Source: a virus
Direction: 5' to 3' (one strand)
IMG/VR virus record: IMGVR_UViG_3300050821_005339
Location: 1 to 21,189 of that record
Length of the DNA: 21,189 nt
Numbering within the stretch: position 1 is the first letter of the stretch; the number at the start of each line of letters is the position of its first letter. The notes beneath the pieces are model-generated. The model was not told the DNA's origin and did no database searches. It saw only the letters and a program-made list of their open reading frames with translations. The position numbers and the translations under genes are program-made. Shown piece after piece: positions 9,129-16,237 of the stretch.

Positions 9129-10617
9129 CAGATTCAATTTCCTGCATACCGGTTAAATCTTCGGTTATTGCTTCGATACCATTGTAACCAGATTCCTTAT
9201 CGCTAATCAAACGGTTACGAATATCCACACCATCAATCGCGCCGACATTTGCATAAGCTGAATCGGTTTGTGCTTTTTTCAAATTGATATCCGCCGCTTC
9301 CGATGCTGTAGGTTCGTCAACAGGATTCCATTTTACTTCTGTTTTGAATTTCACACCAAATTTAGGCAATATTTCAGATTTATTTAATAATAAGTGATGT
9401 CTTTCAACTATTGGCGATAAGCCATGTTGTTGAATACTAGTAAGTTTTTGATGATATGATTTTGCGTCAAATTCACCAGTTGCATTAAATCCTTTTGGCG
9501 ATGTGCCAAGTAATTTTGTAGCCGGAATTTCCGCTGCGGCCGCAACTAATTGAAATTGCGTCATTGTTACAACATCAACATCCGCAAGTGACGTATCAAA
9601 TTGTTGTACTTCATCATTTAAGCCAATCGTCTGCACGCCATAATTATCACGCATTTGTGATAATGCAGTTAAATGACTTGCCAATACTTCTTGCTGCGCC
9701 ATTCCTTGAGTTAAATCAATTTTTAATGTGTAAAGCCTTTTTGTTAAAGATAATAATGGCGCTTCATTTGCCATGCGCTCGGCAGCATAAACACGCTCGG
9801 CAATCCATTGTGGAACAGGAATACCGCCATAAATATAACTTGGTTTCAATATATCAGGCAAATCGCAAGTACGATATATCACTAAATGCGTACGATGATA
9901 ACGCTTGCCATTTATTAACCACCATGTCGGCTCATAAAAATCTTTTGCCGCAGGATTTGATGACGCTTCATAATCCAATAAAGGTGCTATCCAATATGGG
10001 TCAATTTGACTAATTCCTTTATACGCACCTGCACGCACTCCATCAATATTAAACGGTTTTGCATAATAATCTGGATCAGGCGAATCAACTTCAAATATAA
10101 CAATACGAATACCAAATATCCTACCCATACGAATAGCTTCTACGCAATTAGGCAGAACTTTAAGTTCTTTATCTCTTTGACGCATATATTCCAATATAGA
10201 AGGGTCAACTTCTATTTCATCATTTACAGTAATTTCATAACCATTGCGGCTTGCATCTTCCGCCGGCATTGTGCATGCTTTATTGATAAGCCAATTTTGT
10301 GAAATCATTGCACTTGCTTGCCAACCTATAAAACCTTGTCCGGCAAAATAACCAAGAATATTTTCAGGCAATACGCCAAAACTCATATTTTGAAGTTTAG
10401 CAAGAGTAAGATCGTTATATGCCTCATCCATTGCAAGTTTGCCTTCTGGATTTATAGCCACAAAATCATTCACAGCTTTTTGAAAGCTTTTTGTTATTTG
10501 CGTTTCAAGTGCTGTACGTTTTTGCTTTTTGTCCATTCCAGCATTCCAATCGGTACTGAATAATGAATTAGATTTTGAAGGCTCTTGTTTGATGATTTCT
10601 TTTTTAAATGGCCACAT
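9103..10617 (-). CDS. Portal protein, HI1409/DUF1073 family
   Basis: The 504-residue product matches the DUF1073 portal family: an N-terminal linker, SFGVLPENILGYFAGQGFIG near residue 77, NWLINKACTMPAEDASRNGYEI near residue 107, and PATKLLGTSPKGFNATGE in the C-terminal half. Portals form the dodecameric DNA gate at one capsid vertex and dock the terminase. The ATG at 10617 overlaps the large-terminase stop by 1 nt (TAATG), so expression is coupled. The terminase-portal-MuF order is canonical. Part of this family has been related by name to Acb1-like anti-CBASS domains, but nothing here suggests an enzymatic role. Confidence 0.85.
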   Translation of the reverse strand: MWPFKKEIIKQEPSKSNSLFSTDWNAGMDKKQKRTALETQITKSFQKAVNDFVAINPEGKLAMDEAYNDLTLAKLQNMSFGVLPENILGYFAGQGFIGWQASAMISQNWLINKACTMPAEDASRNGYEITVNDEIEVDPSILEYMRQRDKELKVLPNCVEAIRMGRIFGIRIVIFEVDSPDPDYYAKPFNIDGVRAGAYKGISQIDPYWIAPLLDYEASSNPAAKDFYEPTWWLINGKRYHRTHLVIYRTCDLPDILKPSYIYGGIPVPQWIAERVYAAERMANEAPLLSLTKRLYTLKIDLTQGMAQQEVLASHLTALSQMRDNYGVQTIGLNDEVQQFDTSLADVDVVTMTQFQLVAAAAEIPATKLLGTSPKGFNATGEFDAKSYHQKLTSIQQHGLSPIVERHHLLLNKSEILPKFGVKFKTEVKWNPVDEPTASEAADINLKKAQTDSAYANVGAIDGVDIRNRLISDKESGYNGIEAITEDLTGMQEIESDENSQDTY

Positions 10618-12065
10618 TAGAAATACCTTCCGTTTTTGGTTGATGTAAGCTGCATATCAAAGAATCCTTTTGGCCGAGCAGCCAACAAATCATTTATAGC
10701 ATCACACATAGGGTCGATCTGGTCATCATATTGATGCGAATCATTTGGCGCAAAAGCTTCACATTCATTTATAAAATCGTTAATGAAGTGTGACTCTTCT
10801 AATAAACAAACATATCCTGATTCTATGAAACTTGCAACATCCATAACGCGAGTTAGCTTATCAATGTTACGTTCTATACCCTCAACCGGTATTCTATCAG
10901 TGCGATTAAATTCTTGAATAAGCCCTGTTCCGCTAACCTTATCTTCGATTTTCATTACACGTAATGCGCCAACATTAGGCATTGCGCGATGTTTATTCCA
11001 AAAATCCCTTGCAGCACGTCTTAAATCGGGAGCTTCCCATTTACCACGCAATAAATCAAGAAGCACTATTCTGCCATCTTCCATTTTACCCCAACATTCA
11101 AAAACACTATAGTCATTATGCTGTTTAACTTTTTGGGCTGTATCGACATAAATAACACGATGCTTAATAATCGGACAAACTTTAAGACGCGGGAACCATT
11201 CGCCTCTGATAAGATTGCCGCCGATAATAATAGGGTTTTGCTGGTACAAAGATTCCCATGACGATGTTGTAAGAGTTGCCTTGCGCTCTAAAAGAAATTC
11301 AACAGATTTATGTTGTGGAAATAAAGCCTCACCAATTTTACGATGCTCTTCGTCTTGAATAGCTATTGCCGGATATTTCAATACTTTAATTTCAGGACGC
11401 TTTTGTATTAACCTGCCAATCGGGTCATCAATATGCCAACGTGTTAAAATAGCCAATAAAGCACCCTCTTCACCGAAGCGGGTAAAAAAGTCATCCGTAA
11501 ACCATTCCCATGTTTTATCGCGTATTGTCGGGCTGCCCGCGGCTTCGCGTCCTTTTATCGGGTCGTCAATAACGCCAATATCCAAGCTTTCACCAGTAAT
11601 ACTACCACCGACCGTAGTATTTCTAAAAAAACCTTCGCGCCCAACATACTCAAGCATATCGTTAGTGCGCTGCGCATCGCCACGTTTTTGGCTTAATTTA
11701 AGTGCTGGAAATATTTGTTTATATTTATCGCTATCAAAAACACGCTGCAAACGAAGGTTAGCACGCACACCAAGCCTATCACTGAACGAGGTATAAATTA
11801 CACGCCAATCAGGATTATGACCACATAACCATGCAATGAATTCTATAATTTGAACTGATTTACCATGTTGCGGTGGAGCTTCAATTACTAATTTGGGTTT
11901 TAATCCAGCAATAAATTCTTCGTAGAATTGCTGTAACTTTATGGCAACTTCACGCTGCCACCAGCCATGTTTCATTTTAGGATTAATATATTGACGAAAA
12001 GCCCAGAAACTTTCCTGAGCTTCCAGCGCTGCTAAATCTTTCAATATATCAATTGGCTTTCTCAT
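10617..12065 (-). CDS. terL: Terminase large subunit
   Basis: The 482-residue packaging motor has an N-terminal ATPase with Walker A EAPPQHGKS (about residues 62-70), Walker B IGVIDD (163-168) and coupling motif ILTRWH (206-211). The C-terminal RNase H-like nuclease begins with RVIYVDTAQ near residue 303, where the Asp is catalytic, and ends with a Tyr-Asp-Asp-Gln-Ile-Asp cluster near residue 450. It cleaves concatemeric DNA and pumps it through the portal. Its ATG overlaps the stop of the small-terminase candidate in an ATGA junction. The motif set is complete, so the enzyme should be active. Confidence 0.93.
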   Translation of the reverse strand: MRKPIDILKDLAALEAQESFWAFRQYINPKMKHGWWQREVAIKLQQFYEEFIAGLKPKLVIEAPPQHGKSVQIIEFIAWLCGHNPDWRVIYTSFSDRLGVRANLRLQRVFDSDKYKQIFPALKLSQKRGDAQRTNDMLEYVGREGFFRNTTVGGSITGESLDIGVIDDPIKGREAAGSPTIRDKTWEWFTDDFFTRFGEEGALLAILTRWHIDDPIGRLIQKRPEIKVLKYPAIAIQDEEHRKIGEALFPQHKSVEFLLERKATLTTSSWESLYQQNPIIIGGNLIRGEWFPRLKVCPIIKHRVIYVDTAQKVKQHNDYSVFECWGKMEDGRIVLLDLLRGKWEAPDLRRAARDFWNKHRAMPNVGALRVMKIEDKVSGTGLIQEFNRTDRIPVEGIERNIDKLTRVMDVASFIESGYVCLLEESHFINDFINECEAFAPNDSHQYDDQIDPMCDAINDLLAARPKGFFDMQLTSTKNGRYF

Positions 12066-12445
12066 TCACTAAATATTCTAGTAGGAAGCCCAGCAGCCTC
12101 AGCTTCTGCAATTAACTCTTCACGAGATTGCTTAAACTCATGCTCATGTTTATTATTTGATTCCACAATAGAAACTTTACCATCATGATGTTCCATTAGT
12201 TTTATAGCCGCCTGTGTATCATCTTTATATAAAGCCTTGCCATACAACGATAAAACAATCGCTCTTCCAGCCTCAACTTCAATTTTCTTGCCATTCAAAT
12301 CTTTATAATTTACATCAAAGTCAGCATATTCTTTAATAGCATCACGAAAACTCGTGAAACCTCCCGGCCTTCCTTTTGGATTGCCAGATTGTCCTTTTTG
12401 CCACTGTGTAGCTGGATTGCCAGATTGTCCCGGCTCAAATGTCAT
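12062..12445 (-). CDS. DUF5681 protein, small-terminase candidate
   Basis: The 127-residue product begins with the DUF5681 signature, two GQSGNP repeats with GQSGNPKGRPGG near residues 18-29. Such proteins are commonly encoded right before the large terminase and probably serve as the DNA-recognition small subunit, though this role is not firmly established. The remainder is helical and acidic. It ends in TGA that overlaps the large-terminase start. The ATG at 12445 lies after a CAGGAAG ribosome site that is a near copy of a second CAGGAAC site 11 nt upstream. Confidence 0.75.
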   Translation of the reverse strand: MTFEPGQSGNPATQWQKGQSGNPKGRPGGFTSFRDAIKEYADFDVNYKDLNGKKIEVEAGRAIVLSLYGKALYKDDTQAAIKLMEHHDGKVSIVESNNKHEHEFKQSREELIAEAEAAGLPTRIFSE

Positions 12446-12453
12446 AAAAACAC

Positions 12454-12473
12454 TTCCTGTTACGTTCCTGTTA
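12454..12473 (-). repeat. Tandem duplicated ribosome-site segment
   Basis: The nonamer TAACAGGAA (minus strand) occurs twice, at 12465-12473 and 12454-12462, 11 nt apart. The inner copy is the likely ribosome site for the DUF5681 gene; the outer copy includes the stop codon of the 49-residue gene upstream. This may be a short slippage duplication. Confidence 0.5.
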
Positions 12474-12620
12474 TGTAACTATTTTAACATCTTCTTCATA
12501 AAATTCATAGCATAATTTTTTAACGTACTCACTATCGTTCTGTTTTCCTTCACTAATTGCTATCAGGTACGCTTGGAGTGCGCATTTGTGAAATAGCATT
12601 GAAGGATTGTCCATTAACAT
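12471..12620 (-). CDS. Small overlapping protein, 49 residues
   Basis: A frame starting at ATG 12620 codes for 49 residues and stops at 12471. Its first 70 or so bases overlap the 3' end of the methyltransferase gene in a different frame, and the rest fills the otherwise empty gap before the small terminase. The composition is protein-like: a helix NPSMLFHKCALQAYLIAISE followed by SEYVKKLCYEFYEED. An AAAGAGG site sits 6 nt before the ATG. It ends just before the duplicated ribosome site of the next gene. I do not recognise a family. The fit of start, ribosome site and stop to the gap supports a real gene. Confidence 0.6.
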   Translation of the reverse strand: MLMDNPSMLFHKCALQAYLIAISEGKQNDSEYVKKLCYEFYEEDVKIVT

Positions 12621-13812
12621 GAAAAGCCTCTTTACCTGTGAATTTTTCCCATCTTTTTATTATGACATCACAATATTTCGGGTCTAATTCCATGCTCGTA
12701 TTTGCACGGCTAAGCTTTTCACATGCAATCATTGTGGAGCCGGAACCACCAAAACAATCATGAACTAAGTCACCAGCCTTACTACTATTTTTTAAAGCTA
12801 TTTCAATAAGCTCTACTGGCTTTTGAGTAGGATGCACATAGTCACCAGTTGCACCGCGTGACATTGACCATATATCCGATTGACTTTTATCACCATACCA
12901 AGCGCCGCCTTTTATATAAAATATAAATTCGTGTTGCGGTCTGTAATTTGCATTACCTAAACCAATGGATTTTTTATCCCATACTATGCATGCAGTAGGA
13001 TGCAAATCCACATTAATCAATCCAGCCTCAAACTCAGCGTATGTACGCCAAGGGAAACAAACATAATACGCCGCGCCTTCTTTTGCGTTGATTTTGGCAG
13101 CTAATAAAGAATCCGCTATCATGTCGATTAAATCGTTGCCACGCAAATCATCACCTATAATTTCACCATGAGCCTTAACTTTTACGCCGCCTGTTTTTTT
13201 ATCTAATGAATGATTGCCTCTTGCCCGCCCACCACCATAACTCATTCCATAAGGCGGATCCGTCCACAACATATCAATTTTTTGACCATTCAAAAGCTCA
13301 TCAACATCCGAAGAAACAGTACTATCACCGCAGCGTAACCGATGATCACCAAGTATCCACATATCACCAAGCATATTGATAGGTCTTTCAGGAACTTCAG
13401 GTATTTCGTTTTCATCGCAAAGCCCTTCCATTTCTGGAGCCCAGTCAAGTTCTTTTTCATCAAAACCCCAATCTAATAAATCAGATACATCAAAATTATT
13501 TGCCAACATATCAAAGTCAAATTCGCCAGTATTTTTATTCAAACGCACATTGAGTTCTTTTTCCTTTTCAATAGGTAAATTAACCTCAATACACGGAAAC
13601 TCTTTCCACTTCAAAGCCGATGCCGCCTTAATTCTTTGATGCCCACCAACAATAACATTAAACCTGTCGGGATTAACATTTATCACCGCCGGCTCTACAC
13701 ATTCAAAACTATCAAGCGAGCGCTTCAATTGCTCGAACGCATCCTTATTAATCTGGCGTGGATTATATTCCGCCGGGATTAAATCCTTTATTATTCTTTG
13801 AACTATTTCCAA
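12553..13812 (-). CDS. ParB-domain / DNA methyltransferase fusion
   Basis: About 419 residues. The N-terminal 100 residues form a ParB-like domain with DLIPAEYNPRQI and GGHQRIKAAS motifs. The rest is an amino-methyltransferase of beta-type order: TDPPYG (motif IV) near residue 189, and HDCFGGSGST (SAM-binding motif I) near residue 357, with the probable target-recognition segment between them. The DPPY motif points to N6-adenine or N4-cytosine methylation. Phage copies of this fusion often protect the genome from restriction. The start is uncertain: TTG at 13827 has no ribosome site, while TTG at 13812 has GGGTGG about 8 nt before it; I chose 13812. It overlaps the next small gene at its 3' end. 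Confidence 0.85.
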   Translation of the reverse strand: MEIVQRIIKDLIPAEYNPRQINKDAFEQLKRSLDSFECVEPAVINVNPDRFNVIVGGHQRIKAASALKWKEFPCIEVNLPIEKEKELNVRLNKNTGEFDFDMLANNFDVSDLLDWGFDEKELDWAPEMEGLCDENEIPEVPERPINMLGDMWILGDHRLRCGDSTVSSDVDELLNGQKIDMLWTDPPYGMSYGGGRARGNHSLDKKTGGVKVKAHGEIIGDDLRGNDLIDMIADSLLAAKINAKEGAAYYVCFPWRTYAEFEAGLINVDLHPTACIVWDKKSIGLGNANYRPQHEFIFYIKGGAWYGDKSQSDIWSMSRGATGDYVHPTQKPVELIEIALKNSSKAGDLVHDCFGGSGSTMIACEKLSRANTSMELDPKYCDVIIKRWEKFTGKEAFHVNGQSFNAISQMRTPSVPDSN

Positions 13813-13816
13813 TTTA

Positions 13817-13969
13817 TTACCACCCAAAATGCATTAATTGATTTTGTTTTTTAGCACATTTATAACACGCTCTTGATTCATACAAAGGATGATTTCTTAA
13901 AGGAACTCATCGGCTCCAATCATGTATGCATGCTATTTGTTTAAAAAATCGTTTTATAATTTTATTCAT
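13817..13969 (-). pseudogene. Zinc-ribbon-like mini-gene interrupted by in-frame TGA
   Basis: The ATG at 13969 overlaps the upstream stop as ATGA, so the gene is coupled to the gene before it. Reading continues through an in-frame TGA at codon 21 (13907-13909) to TAA at 13817, giving a 50-codon frame. Before the TGA it has Cys-x-His (CIHDW); after it has Cys-x-x-Cys (ACYKCAKKQ), together a plausible small zinc-binding fold. The TGA sits where a Trp would be natural (SR-stop-VP). Elsewhere in this window TGA acts as a normal stop, so mutation or readthrough is likelier than a changed genetic code. Truncated, the product would be 20 residues. Confidence 0.5.
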
Positions 13970-14217
13970 TTTTTATCTCTTTCAGCAAGCATCATATCGG
14001 CAATTTCATAACTAGATTTTGCAACTAAACTTCCATAAGTATTGCCCTCAATGGCATATTCTTTCATATGGCCTCGAAAATCCGGAGTAATCATTGATGC
14101 CATAGCTTTAGCAGCAAAATAATCTCTTAATTCCATTCCCTGATAAAAAACATCTATTGATCTGTCGTTCATGACTTCATGATGAGTTATTTTTCCGGGA
14201 AATGCATGTTGTTTCAT
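13966..14217 (-). CDS. Small conserved phage protein
   Basis: The 83-residue product resembles a common phage small protein of unknown role, with GMELRDYFAAKAMASMI in the middle and a SSYEIADMMLAER end. The ATG at 14217 follows AGGTTGAAT; a TTG two codons upstream is less likely. Its TGA overlaps the next gene's ATG. No enzymatic motif is visible. Confidence 0.7.
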   Translation of the reverse strand: MKQHAFPGKITHHEVMNDRSIDVFYQGMELRDYFAAKAMASMITPDFRGHMKEYAIEGNTYGSLVAKSSYEIADMMLAERDKK

Positions 14218-14224
14218 ATTCAAC

Positions 14225-14281
14225 CTATTTTAAATAATGTGAACGCAGCCAAGGAGATTTAATTCTAAACCGCGCCCACAT
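14225..14281 (-). CDS. Possible 18-residue peptide
   Basis: An ATG at 14281 opens an 18-residue frame rich in Arg and Trp, ending in TAG at 14225 within the ribosome site of the next gene. The upstream AAGAG is a weak site. It fits the gap exactly, but a frame this short can arise by chance, so it is a low-confidence call. Confidence 0.25.
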   Translation of the reverse strand: MWARFRIKSPWLRSHYLK

Positions 14282-14298
14282 ACTCTTTGGAGAGTTTC

Positions 14299-14673
14299 TT
14301 AAATTTCTGATTTTACTTTATCGTAAACAGCTTTTAGTTCTTCAAAAGTCCAGTGTGTTGCACGCTCTGTATTTCTAACTATTTCAGAAATTATCTGTGC
14401 AATTTTGTTATGAGGAACAATAACTTCCTGATTATAAATCGTTTTAAAATGATAATCGGCACTAGCAAGTACAGCTGCTTTATCAGCTTCGGCTTGATGT
14501 TGTTCTGGAGTTAATTCAACTGGCGCAAGCGCAATCGGACTATCAGAACCACTTCCCACTTCCGGAGCTGCTTCAACAGGCATCGTTTCAGTTGGGGCAA
14601 CTGCAGCATTATCTACAACCGGAACTTCCGCTGAAACTTCTGGTATAGTATCGTTTGTTATTATTGTCGTCAT
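14299..14673 (-). CDS. Acidic protein with disordered N-terminus
   Basis: This 124-residue product has a Thr/Pro/Glu/Ala-rich, presumably disordered first half, followed by a helical region with TPEQHQAEADKAAVL, an NKIAQIISEIVRNTE helix and a FEELKAVYDKVKSEI end. I do not recognise a family. AAAGGA lies before the ATG at 14673, and a strong leftward promoter candidate lies at 14699-14727. A 12-base copy of the promoter's TATAGTATCGTT element is found within its first codons. Confidence 0.65.
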   Translation of the reverse strand: MTTIITNDTIPEVSAEVPVVDNAAVAPTETMPVEAAPEVGSGSDSPIALAPVELTPEQHQAEADKAAVLASADYHFKTIYNQEVIVPHNKIAQIISEIVRNTERATHWTFEELKAVYDKVKSEI

Positions 14674-14698
14674 TTTAATATCCTTTGTTTAAATTGTT

Positions 14699-14727
14699 AT
14701 ATTATAGTATCGTTACATTTAAGTCAA
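14699..14727 (-). promoter_or_regulatory. Leftward promoter with operator-like spacer
   Basis: On the minus strand TTGACT (14722-14727) and TAATAT (14699-14704) are 17 bases apart, a good sigma70-type promoter for the gene starting at 14673. The spacer holds a diverged copy of the window-wide 17-bp element (14703-14719). Confidence 0.6.
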
Positions 14728-14730
14728 ATT

Positions 14731-15348
14731 TTAGTCTAAACCTTCACCTTCATAAAATTCAGTAGCATCAGCGCGGGTTATGGCTATAAATAAATTGCCA
14801 TTCCCAAATTTCACGCTTTCTTTAGAATTGTAAAATCCAGTTGTTTCAAGTCTCATGCCAATTCGATACCAACCCTTATACATCTCTGAAAGCTTATAAA
14901 CTTTCTTTTCAGCTATTTCCGTTTTGGAAACTTCTGATTTTTGTTCAACCTGTCCAAGCATCTCCTCACCATAAAAATCTTTTATATATTTCATAATTGT
15001 TTTTGATTTACGGTATGTAAGTATACATTCCTCGCGCCCACTATCTTTCCATAAAAAGATACGAGCCATGCCAGTTCCGATAATTCCATTACGACTTTTT
15101 ACATCTACTACTAAATTTCTATCAACAGGAATATCAGCAGTCCCATCATGAGTTATCCAGCCATCATTATTAGGCTGTTTTTCTTCTGAACTATTAGGCT
15201 TTTCCTTATTGTTGGCAATATGCTCAAACACAGCCTCTAATGCTGCTTTCATGGAAAATTCCATTGAACCTTCATATTCAGCAAATATATCACAAGCAAG
15301 ATTCAAAATCTTATTAGTAACTTCTATCTTTTCTTTTTTATATTCCAT
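14731..15348 (-). CDS. Uncharacterised phage protein, 205 residues
   Basis: The ATG at 15348 (MEYKKEK) is chosen because a GGAG site lies about 8 nt upstream; a longer frame begins 66 nt earlier but has no support. The N-terminal part is helical; a Ser/Glu/Asn-rich linker follows; the C-terminal part has a WITHDGTADIPVDRNLVVDV segment that resembles short domains found in many phage accessory proteins. No catalytic motif is recognised. The start overlaps the preceding gene by 11 nt, and the ribosome site sits in the loop of a small hairpin (15348-15364), which may be a target for the CsrA-like protein encoded upstream. Confidence 0.6.
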   Translation of the reverse strand: MEYKKEKIEVTNKILNLACDIFAEYEGSMEFSMKAALEAVFEHIANNKEKPNSSEEKQPNNDGWITHDGTADIPVDRNLVVDVKSRNGIIGTGMARIFLWKDSGREECILTYRKSKTIMKYIKDFYGEEMLGQVEQKSEVSKTEIAEKKVYKLSEMYKGWYRIGMRLETTGFYNSKESVKFGNGNLFIAITRADATEFYEGEGLD

Positions 15349-15595
15349 CTTTATTCTCCAAAGAAATTCCACAATCTTGCATAACTTCTTCCATTCCAGA
15401 TATATGTCCAGCAATAAAAAACCCTACAGCCATAAAACAAATTGGAAATTGCAAAATTAAAAATGGTATTAATGGAATCGTAAATTTTGTAAATAATGCA
15501 ATTAAAACATTAGACATAATCAGATGCGCCCAACAAGACTTAGGAACGCGTCCCAACATAAACTTAAGCCAATTAAAAAACGTAACTTTTTCCAT
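15338..15595 (-). CDS. Small membrane protein
   Basis: The 85-residue product has two hydrophobic segments (about residues 26-44 and 45-64), the second rich in Pro, Phe and Cys, so it is likely a two-pass inner-membrane protein. The N-terminus is mildly basic and the C-terminus is acidic. I do not recognise a family. It follows the CsrA-like gene and is preceded by a hairpin (15595-15611) that presents the GGAG ribosome site in its loop. A promoter with a 17-bp operator-like spacer lies at 15627-15655, so it could also be transcribed separately. Confidence 0.6.
   Translation of the reverse strand: MEKVTFFNWLKFMLGRVPKSCWAHLIMSNVLIALFTKFTIPLIPFLILQFPICFMAVGFFIAGHISGMEEVMQDCGISLENKDGI
15348..15364 (-). 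promoter_or_regulatory. Hairpin presenting ribosome site, possible CsrA-type target
   Basis: On the minus strand TCTTT and AAAGA form a 5-bp stem around the loop GGAGAAT, which holds the Shine-Dalgarno GGA directly before the ATG at 15348. CsrA proteins bind such GGA loops. The next gene upstream has an almost identical element. Confidence 0.55.
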
Positions 15596-15611
15596 CTTAC
15601 TTCTCCAAAGA
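15595..15611 (-). promoter_or_regulatory. Hairpin presenting ribosome site, possible CsrA-type target
   Basis: On the minus strand TCTT and AAGA pair around a loop with TGGAGAAGT just before the ATG at 15595. It matches 15348-15364 in size and in the TCTTTGGAGAA core, and lies immediately downstream of the CsrA-like gene. Confidence 0.5.
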
Positions 15612-15626
15612 TTTTCCGTAAACTAA

Positions 15627-15655
15627 CTATAATATAGTATCTGGTAAACTGTCAA
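15627..15655 (-). promoter_or_regulatory. Leftward promoter with exact 17-bp operator spacer
   Basis: TTGACA (minus strand, 15650-15655) and TTATAG (15627-15632) flank the element at 15633-15649 exactly. The promoter lies in the 3' end of the CsrA-like gene and would drive the membrane-protein gene. Confidence 0.6.
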
Positions 15656-15836
15656 CTCCTTTATTATATTTTTTTTCATAAATTTCTCCACGATCCACTA
15701 TAACGCTTTTTGGAAACGAAAAACCAAGCTCCACACTGCCAGTTCTCATTTTCATTACTTTTATTTTTATTAAATCGCCATCAGGCAAAGTAATAATAAT
15801 ATCCGTTTTGTATTTATTTCTTAACAACCTTAACAT
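15627..15836 (-). CDS. CsrA-like RNA-binding regulator
   Basis: This 69-residue product has the size and strand pattern of CsrA/RsmA, the homodimeric post-transcriptional regulator that binds GGA motifs at ribosome sites. It begins ML as CsrA does, has a strand DLIKIKVMKM, then SVELGFSFPKSVIV and DRGEIYEKKY. The conserved ELG.xxPK.vxVxR.EIY block is clear, including the Arg that contacts RNA in CsrA. The N-terminal part (LLRNKYKTDI) is diverged. AAAGGA precedes the ATG at 15836. The two genes downstream carry hairpin ribosome sites with GGA in the loop, consistent with it regulating its own operon; that link is inference. Confidence 0.7.
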   Translation of the reverse strand: MLRLLRNKYKTDIIITLPDGDLIKIKVMKMRTGSVELGFSFPKSVIVDRGEIYEKKYNKGVDSLPDTIL

Positions 15837-15884
15837 GATACATTCCTTTTATTGATTATTATTACAAACTTAAAAAGTCTCGTT

Positions 15885-16166
15885 TTAAAGCCCTACAGCC
15901 TCCAATCCCTCCCTCATGGTACGTGCGGTCATTTTTTCCGTTTTCGTTGCCACAACCCCTATTTCCGTTTGAACGTTGGCCACTTCAATCTCTTTTGCTC
16001 CCAACGCCGCCAATCTTTTTTTAACTCCACCATATCGCCTTCCGGTTAACCTCATCAATTTTGCGTAACTTGCACCAGCCTCCCAGCCTTCGAGCAAAAT
16101 CTTATCTTCCTCAGGCGTCCAGCGGGTGTATTTTGGTATTTTCGTGCCGTATTTAGATTTTCTCAT
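15885..16166 (-). CDS. Myb/SANT-like DNA-binding protein
   Basis: The ATG at 16166 (after AAAAGGAAA) gives 93 residues; a longer frame upstream lacks a site. Residues 12-55 form a Myb/SANT-like helical domain: YTRWTPEEDKILLEGWEAGA, then KLMRLTGRRYGGVKKRLAALG, a spacing typical of a helix-turn-helix with a basic recognition helix. It probably binds DNA, perhaps as a phage regulator. Its start overlaps the stop of a coding-like stretch that continues from the preceding gene in another frame. Confidence 0.65.
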   Translation of the reverse strand: MRKSKYGTKIPKYTRWTPEEDKILLEGWEAGASYAKLMRLTGRRYGGVKKRLAALGAKEIEVANVQTEIGVVATKTEKMTARTMREGLEAVGL

Positions 16167-16237
16167 GGTTGTTTTCCTTTTGTAAATTGTAATAAATTTT
16201 CCCACCAAACAATGCCGTTAAGTTTTTCATAATCCTC
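16163..16237 (-). other. Out-of-frame coding-like tail after the replication-organiser gene
   Basis: After the CCC-TGA stop of the preceding gene at 16236, the +1 frame stays open for 24 codons (EDYEKLNG, WWENLLQFTKG) and ends with TGA exactly in the ATGA of the next gene. No ATG, GTG or TTG starts it. It may be an extension made by +1 slippage at CCC-TGA or the remains of a frameshifted C-terminus. A 14-base direct repeat (16173-16186 and 16246-16259) flanks it. Confidence 0.4.

Noticed and set aside
9564-10302. Rightward frames opposite the portal gene
   Set aside because: They are antisense to a well-supported portal gene, have low-complexity composition and no ribosome sites.
13907-13909. 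Whole phage uses TGA as tryptophan
   Set aside because: Several genes end with TGA at ATGA overlaps (12062, 13966, 19238) and genes use TGG for Trp without internal TGA elsewhere.
14282-14296. Short ACTCT-TTGG-AGAGT hairpin as terminator
   Set aside because: The stem is five pairs and no proper T run follows on either strand.
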